DNA from: Methanobacteriota archaeon
GTDB lineage: Archaea; Halobacteriota; Methanomicrobia; Methanomicrobiales; Methanoculleaceae
Reading direction: 5' to 3'
Length of the DNA: 38,022 bases
Assembly: GCA_023393455.1 (NCBI GenBank)
Contig: JAEWLJ010000026.1
Coordinates: 1-38,022 of the forward strand
Positions 16,064-22,970 of this stretch are shown here, piece after piece. How positions within the stretch are numbered: position 1 is the first letter of the stretch; every line of letters starts with the position of its first letter. The notes under the pieces are model-generated. The model made no database searches and was not told where the DNA came from. It saw only the letters and a list, made by a program, of their open reading frames with translations. The position numbers and the translations under genes were made by a program.

Positions 16064-17530
16064 ATGTACACCGAGAAGATGCAGATGGAAACAACATTTA
16101 CGTTCGACGACGTGCTCCTTGAGCCCGCCGAATCATGGGTGGAGCCCGCCGATGCCGATGTCAGGTCGCGTTTCTCGCGAAATATTCACCTGACCATCCC
16201 TCTCGTGAGCGCCGCCATGGATACCGTGACCGAGTCGGTTATGGCGATAACCATGGCCCGCGAAGGCGGTATCGGTGTCATCCACCGGAACATGACCGCT
16301 GAAAATGAGGCCGCCGAGGTCAGGATCGTCAAGCAGGCCGAGGACCTGATCGAGCGCGAGGTCGTGGCGGTCGATCCCGCATCCACGGTCACCGACGTGG
16401 AGCGGATCATGCGGCAGTACGGGATCGGCGGCGTGCCCGTCATCCAGAACGAGAAGGTGATTGGGATCGTCAGTCGGAGAGACATCAGGGCGATCCTCCC
16501 GAAACGCGGCGAGGCGAAGATAACCGACTACATGACGAAGAAGCTGATCACGGCTTCTGAGGATATCACGGCGGAGAACGCGCTCGAGACGATGTATGCG
16601 AACAAGGTCGAGCGTCTCCCGGTCGTGGACGCCAAAGGGTGCCTGGTCGGCATCATCACGATGCGGGACATCCTCGAGAAACGCCAGTACCCCCATGCGA
16701 ACCGCGATGCGAACGGGAAACTCCGGGTCGCCGCTGCGGTGGGGCCCTTCGACTTCAACCGGGCGATGATGCTCGTCGAGGCCGGGGTCGACGCCCTGGT
16801 GGTGGACTGCGCTCACGGCCACAACATGAACGTCGTCAAGGCGGTCGGCGAGATCAAGGCGAGCGTCGCCATCGACGTGGTGGCGGGAAACATCGCGACG
16901 AAGCGGGCGGCCTCGACCCTTGCCGGGATGGTGGACGGGCTGAAGGTCGGTATCGGGCCGGGCTCTATCTGCACGACCCGGATCGTCGCGGGCGTGGGCG
17001 TGCCGCAGGTCTCTGCCATCGCGAACGTTGCCGGGGTGGCGCAAGAGGCCGGCGTGCCGGTGATCGCCGACGGCGGCATCCGCTACTCAGGAGATATCGC
17101 AAAGGCGATCGCCGCAGGTGCAGACTGCGTCATGGCGGGCAGCCTCTTTGCCGGCACCGACGAGGCGCCGGGGAGGGTCACGACGATCAAGGGCCGGCGC
17201 TACAAGCAGTACCGCGGGATGGGATCGCTCGGCGTCATGAGCAGCGGTGAGTCGAGCGACCGCTACTTCCAGAAGAAGGAGATCGGGAAGACCAAGTTCG
17301 TCCCCGAGGGCGTCGAGGGGGTCACGCCCTACGTCGGGCGGGTCGCGGACGTCATCTACCAACTTGTCGGCGGCCTGAAATCCGCCATGGGCTACACGGG
17401 CTCGAAGACAGTGACTGATCTGAAGAAGAACGGTAGATTCCTCAGGATCACGTCTGCGGGGTACGGCGAGAGCCACCCGCACAACATCATGATCACCGAC
17501 GAGGCGCCGAACTACCGCCTCTTCGAGTGA
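16064..17530 (+). CDS. guaB: IMP dehydrogenase
   Basis: A 488-residue enzyme converting IMP to XMP with NAD, the committed step to GMP. TFDDVLLEP opens the catalytic barrel. A CBS-domain pair is inserted at about 95-215. The active-site loop GPGSICTTR has its cysteine at 303, and the flap segment GMGSLGVM leads to the ERYF-like DRYFQ. Length is normal. The start is uncertain: 16064 follows AGGTGAT by only 2 nt, and in-frame ATGs at 16079 and 16085 are alternatives. It forms an operon with mfnB. A T-run follows the stop. Confidence 0.95.
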   Translation: MYTEKMQMETTFTFDDVLLEPAESWVEPADADVRSRFSRNIHLTIPLVSAAMDTVTESVMAITMAREGGIGVIHRNMTAENEAAEVRIVKQAEDLIEREVVAVDPASTVTDVERIMRQYGIGGVPVIQNEKVIGIVSRRDIRAILPKRGEAKITDYMTKKLITASEDITAENALETMYANKVERLPVVDAKGCLVGIITMRDILEKRQYPHANRDANGKLRVAAAVGPFDFNRAMMLVEAGVDALVVDCAHGHNMNVVKAVGEIKASVAIDVVAGNIATKRAASTLAGMVDGLKVGIGPGSICTTRIVAGVGVPQVSAIANVAGVAQEAGVPVIADGGIRYSGDIAKAIAAGADCVMAGSLFAGTDEAPGRVTTIKGRRYKQYRGMGSLGVMSSGESSDRYFQKKEIGKTKFVPEGVEGVTPYVGRVADVIYQLVGGLKSAMGYTGSKTVTDLKKNGRFLRITSAGYGESHPHNIMITDEAPNYRLFE

Positions 17531-17533
17531 TAC

Positions 17534-17539
17534 TTTTTT
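17534..17539 (+). terminator. T-run after guaB
   Basis: Six Ts follow 4 nt after the guaB stop, the usual archaeal termination signal. The same AT-rich stretch may also serve as the upstream promoter element of the next gene. Confidence 0.4.
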
Positions 17540-17550
17540 AGCGTTGAATC

Positions 17551-17563
17551 ACTAACATTTAGT
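17551..17563 (+). promoter_or_regulatory. Palindrome before the two-HTH regulator
   Basis: ACTAA-CAT-TTAGT is a perfect palindrome ending 4 nt before the ATG at 17568. A T-rich TATA-like stretch lies at 17533-17540. The position would block initiation if bound, so autoregulation is plausible; this is inferred. Confidence 0.4.
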
Positions 17564-17567
17564 AAAT

Positions 17568-18191
17568 ATGCTTGAGGGCAGCGAGGTTTCCCGTCTCCTC
17601 GATATCCTGGGAAACCGGAACAGACGGCGAATAATAGGGCTGCTGAGGCAGAAACCGTGCTTCGTGACTGAGATCTCCGAGCGGCTGGTGCTCAGTCCGA
17701 AAGCGGTGATAGAACACCTCCAGTTGATGGAGCGCGAGCAGATCCTCATATCTCACCAGGATGAACGCAGACGAAAGTATTACTACCTCTCGCATGACAT
17801 CAATGTCATCGTAAACCTGCAGAAGCAGGGTGGGGTTACGCTTCCCTCCATTGAAGAGAACCAGAAAACACGATTTACAAGGAACCTCGAGGTGTTCAGG
17901 AGGATGGTTCGGGCTCACGACGAACTCCTGGATAACCTCGAACAACTGGAGCGGGAGATCGAATCGAGGTTCGCCGAGGTCATGCGCACGCGGGGGAGTC
18001 TCGTCACCGACGACGGGGAGATGGAGATCGTCCTCGCGCTCTCCCACGCTGACCTGCGCCTCGCGGAACTCGAGGAAGTGAGCAGCCTGTCCACGGATGA
18101 GCTGAAACAGAGATTGGGCAACCTCATACGCACGGGGGTTGTCGAGCGAATCAACGACCGATACCGGATACGTGGTACACATGGCGAATAA
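17568..18191 (+). CDS. ArsR-like regulator with two winged-helix domains
   Basis: A 207-residue DNA-binding protein. Residues 8-76 are an ArsR-type winged helix: NRNRRRIIGLLRQKPCFVTEI, then the recognition helix region SPKAVIEHLQLMEREQIL, then the wing DERRRKYYYLS. Residues about 100-145 form a charged helical linker, likely a coiled coil for dimerisation. Residues about 150-202 look like a second winged helix (MEIVLALSHADLRLAEL, TDELKQRLGNLIRTGVV). No cysteine metal site is evident, so metal sensing is not supported. It overlaps the Hsp20-like gene by 11 bp, suggesting a linked stress function. Confidence 0.85.
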   Translation: MLEGSEVSRLLDILGNRNRRRIIGLLRQKPCFVTEISERLVLSPKAVIEHLQLMEREQILISHQDERRRKYYYLSHDINVIVNLQKQGGVTLPSIEENQKTRFTRNLEVFRRMVRAHDELLDNLEQLEREIESRFAEVMRTRGSLVTDDGEMEIVLALSHADLRLAELEEVSSLSTDELKQRLGNLIRTGVVERINDRYRIRGTHGE

Positions 18192-18600
18192 CCCATACGA
18201 CGAAATGTTTCGAGACATCGCGCGGCTGATGGAGCGGATCTTGAGCGAGATGCCGCCCTGCGACCCAAAGATCATCGGGTTCACCATCATCGGCGGAATG
18301 CCAGAAGGGGCTTCCTACCCCGATTTTGCCGGGGACGAGGAGGGCGAGTCCGATGTCGAGGTGGTCGAAGGGGACGACTGCATCTACATCACCGCAATGG
18401 CGGATGCCCGGGCGGACGGCGCCCCATACGTCACGTTCCAGGAGGACTCCGTGACCCTCTGCACCGGGGGTGACGAGGAGACGGTCATCGATCTCGACTG
18501 CGAGATCGACGTAATGCATAGTTTCTACAACGTGCAGCACGGCGTCATAGACGCGGTCTGCCCAAAGAAGAGCGCACCGGGCGAAGTCGCCCGGCCCTGA
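18181..18600 (+). CDS. Hsp20/alpha-crystallin-like protein
   Basis: A 139-residue protein. The N-terminus is helical (NPYDEMFRDIARLMERILSE). After an acidic linker, residues about 57-128 run as beta strands resembling a degenerate alpha-crystallin domain: SDVEVVEGDDCIYITAMADA, SVTLCTGGDEETVIDLDCEID, and GVIDAVCPKK at the end. The IxI-type C-terminal motif of classic small heat-shock proteins is absent. The ATG at 18181 lies inside the regulator's last codons. The family call rests on pattern only and is moderate; it may instead be a specialised archaeal relative. Confidence 0.6.
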   Translation: MANNPYDEMFRDIARLMERILSEMPPCDPKIIGFTIIGGMPEGASYPDFAGDEEGESDVEVVEGDDCIYITAMADARADGAPYVTFQEDSVTLCTGGDEETVIDLDCEIDVMHSFYNVQHGVIDAVCPKKSAPGEVARP

Positions 18601-18906
18601 ACCACATCACTCTTTTGCAGCGGGGACCTGCGGGACCTTGCCGGGATCCGGTGCTTTGCCAACCCTGACACCGGGTATGGGACGGGACCGCATACCGGTC
18701 GCGACGGACGGAGCGCCCGGAACTTGTCTTGACTTCGCGCTCTTCGCGTGAGGCTGTATCGTTATCTGCACCTGTTTGCTCACGCGAAGCCGCGAAGAGC
18801 GCGAAGATCGGTTATCCAAGAGCGACTCCCCTTCGCGGCTTCGCGTTCTTCGCGTGAGACTGTATTATTATCCCCCCTGCAAGTAACTCACGCGAAGAAT
18901 GATGGA
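18601..18906. other. Intergenic segment with family A hairpin repeats
   Basis: No convincing gene in about 306 bases. The left part is plain GC-rich sequence; 18733-18897 is the repeat described separately. Confidence 0.6.
18733..18897. repeat. Family A tandem hairpin repeats (two units)
   Basis: Two units each run CTTCGCGTGAG, then CTGTAT and TTATC, about 10-20 further bases, then CTCACGCGAAG. Unit 1 has arms at 18742-18752 and 18779-18789; unit 2 has arms at 18848-18858 and 18887-18897. In unit 1 the left arm extends to 20 nt (18733-18752), and the right arm matches it except for an inserted 8-nt GAAGCCGC-like duplication. A further half-copy is at 37866-37900. Confidence 0.75.
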
Positions 18907-19425
18907 TCAGTGAAGGGCTGTATCCACACCGGCATCGCGGAGGGCCTCGAGGATCGTCGCCCGGACGCCGTCCGTCGTCTCGTCTTCGAGAACCTCACGA
19001 AGCGCCAGAACCGCCTCTTCGCCGCCGATCGCGCCGAGCGAGCGGGCGGCGCTCCGTCGAACGAATTCATTCTCGTCGTCGCGCATCCGCCCGAGCTGCT
19101 CGACCGCCCGGGGGTCGCCGAGCAGTCCGAGCCCCTTCGCCGCCATGTAGCGGACGTGATCTTTCTCATCGTCGAGGGCGGCGACGAGGGGCTCATACGC
19201 CTCGCCGTCGCCGAGCAGCCCGAGAGCCTCAGCCGCGCGATACCGCACCCTCCAGCCGCCGTCTGAGAGCAGGGCAATGCAGGCAGGCACGGCGGGTTTT
19301 CCAATCGCGACGAGTCCGTGCATCGCTTCCGCCCGCACAGCCTTCTCCGGATCTAAGAGTCGAGAGATCAGGTTCTCCAGGTTCAGACGATCGTCTCCAG
19401 GTTCAGGGGATGTGCTATGAGTCAT
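18907..19425 (-). CDS. HEAT-repeat (PBS-lyase-like) protein
   Basis: A 172-residue all-helical protein made of about four to five HEAT-like repeats of roughly 31 residues. Repeated phrases are VRAEAMHGLVAIG, VRYRAAEALGLLGD, VRYMAAKGLGLLGD and VRRSAARSLGAIGG, each followed by an AV..L spacer. Such proteins are scaffolds or, in some cases, bilin lyase relatives; a lyase role is not expected here. I start at ATG 19425; the frame is open further upstream but that part shows no repeats. A TATA-like CTTATTACAAAT is at about 19479-19490 on the minus strand. Confidence 0.85.
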   Translation of the reverse strand: MTHSTSPEPGDDRLNLENLISRLLDPEKAVRAEAMHGLVAIGKPAVPACIALLSDGGWRVRYRAAEALGLLGDGEAYEPLVAALDDEKDHVRYMAAKGLGLLGDPRAVEQLGRMRDDENEFVRRSAARSLGAIGGEEAVLALREVLEDETTDGVRATILEALRDAGVDTALH

Positions 19426-19478
19426 GATTCCGTCGTTCCCGCGGTCTAGGCACCGGCGTACATCACACGTTGAGGCGG

Positions 19479-19490
19479 ATTTGTAATAAG
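19479..19490 (-). promoter_or_regulatory. TATA-like box for the HEAT-repeat gene
   Basis: Minus strand CTTATTACAAA lies about 55 nt before the ATG at 19425, implying a leader of about 30 nt. Confidence 0.4.
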
Positions 19491-19495
19491 TGCTT

Positions 19496-19538
19496 AGGGC
19501 CGCCGGGTCACCTGCAGGCGCCGTATCCCCGCGGCCCT
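19496..19538 (-). terminator. Inverted repeat after the small membrane protein gene
   Basis: AGGGCCGC at 19496-19503 and GCGGCCCT at 19531-19538 make an 8-bp stem starting 9 nt beyond the stop of the 41-residue gene. A terminator role is plausible but no T-run follows. Confidence 0.35.
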
Positions 19539-19547
19539 CATCGGGTA

Positions 19548-19673
19548 TCAGGTCAGGAATCCGGAAGCATATATCGCCAGACTCACCAGAACAACAATAC
19601 CTATCCCGAAGATGAGCGTCCCCAGAGCGTTGAATATGGGGTCGCTCTCGATCCATTTTGCTAGAGCGTGCAT
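19548..19673 (-). CDS. Small single-pass membrane protein (41 aa)
   Basis: A 41-residue protein with an amphipathic start (MHALAKWIESDPIFNALG) and one strongly hydrophobic helix (TLIFGIGIVVLVSLAIYASG) ending in FLT. I support it as a real gene because a very clear TATA box (AAATATATATAC, about 19695-19706 on the minus strand) lies about 25 nt upstream of the ATG, GGTG precedes the ATG, the composition is that of a membrane helix, and an inverted repeat follows the stop. Function unknown; I do not recognise a family. It is in the same orientation as the HEAT-repeat gene but has its own promoter. Confidence 0.65.
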   Translation of the reverse strand: MHALAKWIESDPIFNALGTLIFGIGIVVLVSLAIYASGFLT

Positions 19674-19694
19674 GGCACCGGATACTTCATCAAG

Positions 19695-19708
19695 GTATAT
19701 ATATTTTA
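19695..19708 (-). promoter_or_regulatory. TATA box for the 41-residue gene
   Basis: An AT-only stretch, TATATATATTTTA on the plus strand, sits 22-35 nt before the ATG, which predicts a transcript start within a few bases of the start codon. Confidence 0.6.
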
Positions 19709-19890
19709 CCAAGAAGATAAAAATAAATCCCAGTATATAACCGTTTTCAGTATGATAATCGTCAGATTACAGGTCTCGGGATTATCGAGAGATTCCGGGA
19801 GGTTTCTCGGCGCATTCCGTGGGCATGCTGCGCGCCTTCAAAAAGCGAACGACCGCTCCGCTGAAACCCTGGAAAGATGAAAGAAAGTGA

Positions 19891-19963
19891 CGCCCAGGAC
19901 GGAATTCGAATCCGTGTCGACGGCGTGACAGGCCGTCATGATAGGCCACTACACTACCTGGGC
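19891..19963 (-). tRNA. tRNA-Asp (anticodon GTC)
   Basis: Acceptor GCCCAGG pairs with CCTGGGC, discriminator G. The anticodon stem ACGGC/GCCGT holds CTGTCAC, giving anticodon GTC. T arm CGGATTCGAATTCCG. No intron and no encoded CCA. It follows tRNA-Tyr by 19 nt and is probably co-transcribed with it. Confidence 0.95.
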
Positions 19964-19982
19964 ACTCAATGTTTGGGGGTGA

Positions 19983-20089
19983 TCCCGCCTCCCGGATTCG
20001 AACCGGGGACATCGCGGTAGCCGCGCAGTTCGCCCGAGAGCGAAGACCATACTACAGCCGCGCACTCTACCAGTCTGAGTTAAGGCGGG
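19983..20089 (-). tRNA. tRNA-Tyr (anticodon GTA) with intron
   Basis: Acceptor CCCGCCT pairs with AGGCGGG, discriminator A; the C1-G72 pair is the archaeal tyrosine identity feature. D arm ACTC/GAGT. The anticodon stem is CGCGG/CCGCG, and the 5' part of the loop reads CTGTAG, so the anticodon is GTA. The gene is 107 nt; removing a 33-nt intron after position 37 leaves a 74-nt tRNA with loop CTGTAGA, the normal tyrosine loop. CCA is not encoded. Confidence 0.9.
20019..20051 (-). other. tRNA-Tyr intron (33 nt)
   Basis: The canonical archaeal 37/38 position. The junction can be drawn as a bulge-helix-bulge: CTGT of the exon pairs with GCGG of the intron (two pairs are G-U), with three-nucleotide bulges AG|T and CT|A at the cleavage sites. 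The intron has an inner TTCGC/GCGAA hairpin. Boundaries are inferred from the mature loop. Confidence 0.75.
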
Positions 20090-20120
20090 TCACTGCTCTA
20101 ATAATGTTTGATAGAGTTGT

Positions 20121-20132
20121 TATTAAATATTT
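20121..20132 (-). promoter_or_regulatory. TATA box for the tRNA-Tyr/tRNA-Asp unit
   Basis: Minus strand AAATATTTAATA lies about 32-43 nt before the tRNA-Tyr 5' end. Confidence 0.55.
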
Positions 20133-20170
20133 CGCAGTGTTCCCGGGGAACGCCGGGATACGGACGTCAT

Positions 20171-20180
20171 TATTTATATA
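20171..20180 (+). promoter_or_regulatory. TATA box for the LeuA/CimA-family gene
   Basis: TATTTATATA, with transcription expected near 20200-20206. This leaves a leader of about 30 nt before the ATG at 20234, containing the direct repeat GCTGAAGC (20218-20225 and 20236-20243). Confidence 0.55.
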
Positions 20181-20233
20181 CAACCTCGGATAACGACTAT
20201 GTATGAACCCTACAAACGCTGAAGCACGCAGGA

Positions 20234-21781
20234 ATGCTGAAGCGTACTGTCTTCTTCACCGATAGCCGTGCGAACAAGAACATCACTGTTTTCGACACCA
20301 CGCTGCGCGACGGTGAACAAACACCGGGTATCTCATTCACGCTTGAAGAGAAGCTCGGTATTGCTGAACAGCTCTCCGGAATAGGAGTCCACGCCATCGA
20401 AGCGGGCTTTCCCGCATCCTCGGATGCCGAACGTGAGATAGTCCGGGCCATCATGAACCTCGGGCTCTCCGCACAGGTCTGCGGCCTTGCGCGGTCGCTC
20501 CGGGCCGATGTGGATGCGTGCATCGACTGCGGCGTCGACATGGTCCATGTCTTCATCCCGACCTCCGACGTCCAGCGCGAGTACACCATCAGAAAGACCC
20601 GCGAGCAGGTCCTCGAGACCACCGGCGATATCATCGCGTATGCACGCGACCACGTCGACCGGTGCATGTTCTCCGCGATGGATGCGACAAGGACCGACTG
20701 GGATTACCTGATAGAGGTGTACCGTGTTGCGGTGGACGCCGGAGCGACGATCATCAACGTGCCCGACACGGTCGGCGTGATCACCCCGACGGCGATGAAG
20801 CGCCTCATCGAGCGGATCGACCGCGAGGTGAACTGCCCGATCGATGTCCACTGTCACAACGACTTCGGGCTTGCGGTGGCGAACACCATCGCAGCGGTCG
20901 AGGCCGGCGCCTCCCAGGTGCAGGTGACGGTGAACGGCCTCGGCGAGCGGGCGGGTAACGCCGATCTCGCGCAGACGGTGATGGCGCTCTCGTCCATCTA
21001 CGGTATCGATACCGGTATCCGGACGACCGCCCTCGTCGAGACATCAAGGCTCGTCTCCCGCTACGCAGGGATGAACGTCCCGGCAACGCACCCGATCGTC
21101 GGCGAGAACGCCTTTGCTCACGAGAGCGGGATCCACTCCCACGGCGTCATCACCCGGTCGGACACGTTCGAGCCGGGGATCATGACGCCGGAGATGGTCG
21201 GGCACCGGCGCAGGCTGAAACTCGGCAAACACGCCGGGAGGCATGCGGTCAAGCAGATGCTCGCCGAGGTGCACATGGAGCCCCCCGACGAACAGATCGA
21301 CGAGATCGTCCTCCGGGTGAAGGCGATCTCAGGCAGGGGCAAGCGGGTGACGGACGCCGACCTTTACGAGATCGCGGAGAGCGTCATGCAGATCACGCCT
21401 GATGAGAAGACTCTGGAACTCCAGGACGTCGCCATCATGACCGGCAACCACGCCATCCCGACGGCAAGCGTCAGGGCGACCGTCGACGGGGTCGAGCACA
21501 TCTTCTCGAGCGTCGGCAACGGCCCGGTGGACGCGGCCGTGCGGGCGATCCTCGGGATCATCCCGGCCCCGATTCACTTAAAGGAGTTCAGCATCGAGGC
21601 GATCTCCGGCGGCACCGATGCTCTCGGCCACGTCACCATCGCCGTCGAGGACGAGCGGGGCCGAGTCTTCGATGCCAGCGCGTCGAGCGACGATATCATC
21701 CTTGCATCGGTAGAGGCGGTGATCAACGCGATCAACCTCGTCTGCCGGACGCACAAACTCGACCGGGAACCAGTGGAGTGA
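20234..21781 (+). CDS. 2-Isopropylmalate synthase / (R)-citramalate synthase family
   Basis: A 515-residue Claisen-type acetyl-CoA condensing enzyme. The barrel opens with ITVFDTTLRDGEQTPGISF (D21 metal ligand, R25), and HCHNDFGLA at about 206-214 supplies the metal-binding histidines. GENAFAHESGIHSHG is the conserved C-terminal barrel region. Residues about 395-510 are the LeuA-type allosteric dimer domain (ASVRATVDG, GNGPVDAAVRAI, GGTDALGHV). The regulatory domain argues against AksA/homocitrate synthase of coenzyme B synthesis, which lacks it. LeuA (leucine) or CimA (isoleucine) cannot be separated by eye. Single gene; a bidirectional T/A tract follows. Confidence 0.88.
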   Translation: MLKRTVFFTDSRANKNITVFDTTLRDGEQTPGISFTLEEKLGIAEQLSGIGVHAIEAGFPASSDAEREIVRAIMNLGLSAQVCGLARSLRADVDACIDCGVDMVHVFIPTSDVQREYTIRKTREQVLETTGDIIAYARDHVDRCMFSAMDATRTDWDYLIEVYRVAVDAGATIINVPDTVGVITPTAMKRLIERIDREVNCPIDVHCHNDFGLAVANTIAAVEAGASQVQVTVNGLGERAGNADLAQTVMALSSIYGIDTGIRTTALVETSRLVSRYAGMNVPATHPIVGENAFAHESGIHSHGVITRSDTFEPGIMTPEMVGHRRRLKLGKHAGRHAVKQMLAEVHMEPPDEQIDEIVLRVKAISGRGKRVTDADLYEIAESVMQITPDEKTLELQDVAIMTGNHAIPTASVRATVDGVEHIFSSVGNGPVDAAVRAILGIIPAPIHLKEFSIEAISGGTDALGHVTIAVEDERGRVFDASASSDDIILASVEAVINAINLVCRTHKLDREPVE

Positions 21782-21794
21782 ACGATTCACTCCG

Positions 21795-21805
21795 TTTTTA
21801 AAAAA
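21795..21805. terminator. Bidirectional T5A6 terminator
   Basis: TTTTTAAAAAA lies between the stops of two convergent genes (21781 plus, 21814 minus), giving a T-run downstream of each. Confidence 0.55.
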
Positions 21806-21813
21806 GTGACGGA

Positions 21814-22179
21814 TCAGGCGGGGCCGGGAGGCTGCTGTTTTCCTTCCAGCGCTCCCCTGATCTGCGCGGACAACTGCTCGAACCTGCCCTGCAGCGCCTT
21901 CTCCTGCTTCTCGAGCGACTTGACGCGGAGATCGAGCGTCTCGATGCGCTCGTTTAAGGAAGCAAGCACCTGCTCCTTGCTCTTCTGCATCATGACGCTG
22001 CCGACGTTCATGAAGACCGCCGCATCCTCGGGGACATCGGCCAGATCCTCGACCGCGCGCCGGGCTTCGCGGACCGTCAGTTCGTACTGTGCTTTCTGCG
22101 ATACCACGGTCTGGAGCTGCTGCTGCATCTGCTGAAGCATCGCCAGCTGGTTCTGCACTTTTGGCGGGATGTTTTCCAT
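21814..22179 (-). CDS. pfdB: Prefoldin beta subunit
   Basis: A 121-residue coiled-coil chaperone subunit; four beta and two alpha subunits form the jellyfish-shaped prefoldin that delivers unfolded proteins to the thermosome. The N-terminal helix ENIPPKVQNQLAMLQQMQQQL leads to a beta-hairpin around EDAAVFMNVGSVMMQ, then a second long helix ending GKQQPPGPA. Two starts are possible: ATG 22179 has AGGAG 9 nt upstream, while ATG 22185 has it only 3 nt away; I prefer 22179. It is the last gene of the eL15 superoperon, separated from pcc1 by a gap of about 140 nt. Confidence 0.92.
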   Translation of the reverse strand: MENIPPKVQNQLAMLQQMQQQLQTVVSQKAQYELTVREARRAVEDLADVPEDAAVFMNVGSVMMQKSKEQVLASLNERIETLDLRVKSLEKQEKALQGRFEQLSAQIRGALEGKQQPPGPA

Positions 22180-22255
22180 ATTCATCTACTCCTGGTATGG
22201 ATGAAGATTGGTAACAGTATCTGGGGTGGCGGGCAGCGGCCTTCCCGGCCCTCTG

Positions 22256-22276
22256 CCCTATCTCTACATGATAGGG
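22256..22276. other. Hairpin in the pcc1-pfdB gap
   Basis: CCCTATC (22256-22262) pairs with GATAGGG (22270-22276), a perfect 7-bp stem with a 7-nt loop. A second small GGGG/CCCC hairpin is at 22313-22322, next to the pcc1 stop. These could mark processing or attenuation between the two genes; no ORF is seen in the gap. Confidence 0.3.
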
Positions 22277-22323
22277 ACGCGGAACTCATTAAAGGTGAGG
22301 GTTCAGAGAAGGGGGGTTCCCCA

Positions 22324-22569
22324 TCATCCTGACGGGACGGCAAGTTCCCGCATCTCGACCGCTATGGTTATCAGCCGCAGCCAGGTGTTCAGGGCCGCCC
22401 TGAGCGCGGGTATATCGGTGGCGCTCACATCGAGAACGAGCGCATCATCGCCCGCGAGTTCGACCCGAACGGACGACCTGCCGCCCACCTCGCCCATCTC
22501 CTGGCAGACGGAGAGGTAGAGGGCACGGGCATCGGGGGTCGCGAACCGGAAGACCGTTGTATGCGTCAT
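22324..22569 (-). CDS. pcc1: KEOPS complex subunit Pcc1
   Basis: An 81-residue small alpha-beta protein of the Pcc1 family, the dimerisation platform of KEOPS, which together with Kae1 makes N6-threonylcarbamoyladenosine at A37 of tRNAs. Sequence runs TVFRFATPDARALYLSVCQEM, then VRVELAGDDALVLDVSATD, then a helix RAALNTWLRLITIAVEM, the order expected for Pcc1. Length is typical. Its start overlaps the Brix-gene stop by 4 bp, and the same neighbourhood (eL43, RpoP, Brix, Pcc1, prefoldin) is conserved among archaea. Confidence 0.85.
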   Translation of the reverse strand: MTHTTVFRFATPDARALYLSVCQEMGEVGGRSSVRVELAGDDALVLDVSATDIPALRAALNTWLRLITIAVEMRELAVPSG

Positions 22570-22970
22570 GGGGTCACCTTCAGGATGTAGCGTCTCCGTT
22601 GCGTCCCGTCAAAGACGATCCGGTTTCCCGTAAGGGACTCTCCGGCAAACGCGACATCGACGTGATCCTTGAGCGCCTCGTACACAAAGCGATCCGAGAC
22701 GAAGAGTCCGCGGGCGATCGCACCGGCCCGCTCCTCGACGGCAAACGACCGGACCCGGATCTCTGCCGCCGGCTCTCCGCCGTCATACATCTGAATCAGA
22801 AAAAAAGGGCCGGATTTCGAGACGATCAGAACCGGCCCCTCGAAGGAGAAGAGGTCGCCCATGCCCGCTTTGCCGCGGGTGAGGTATTCGGCGCCGATCG
22901 AGAACGCCAGATCCCGCGCAAGGGTGCGCACCTCAGGAGCCGGTTTACGCGACGTCGTGACGACCGTCAT
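22566..22970 (-). CDS. Brix-domain ribosome biogenesis protein
   Basis: A 134-residue archaeal Brix protein, related to Imp4 and other large/small subunit assembly factors that bind rRNA. The N-terminus TVVTTSRKPAPEVRTLARDLA is the characteristic Brix opening, followed by GKAGMGDLF and a strand-rich second half ending RRRYILKV. Only the compact archaeal domain is present. It overlaps rpoP upstream and pcc1 downstream by 4 bp each. Confidence 0.87.
   Translation of the reverse strand: MTVVTTSRKPAPEVRTLARDLAFSIGAEYLTRGKAGMGDLFSFEGPVLIVSKSGPFFLIQMYDGGEPAAEIRVRSFAVEERAGAIARGLFVSDRFVYEALKDHVDVAFAGESLTGNRIVFDGTQRRRYILKVTP

Noticed and set aside
18607..18819. Minus-strand 70-codon frame between the Hsp20-like gene and the repeats
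   Set aside because: It starts inside the family A repeats, has no Shine-Dalgarno or TATA box, and shows no recognisable pattern. A gene remnant cannot be excluded.
18733..18897. CRISPR-like repetition
   Set aside because: Only two units with unequal arms, and the sequence between arms is itself repeated. There are no unique equal-length spacers and no cas genes.
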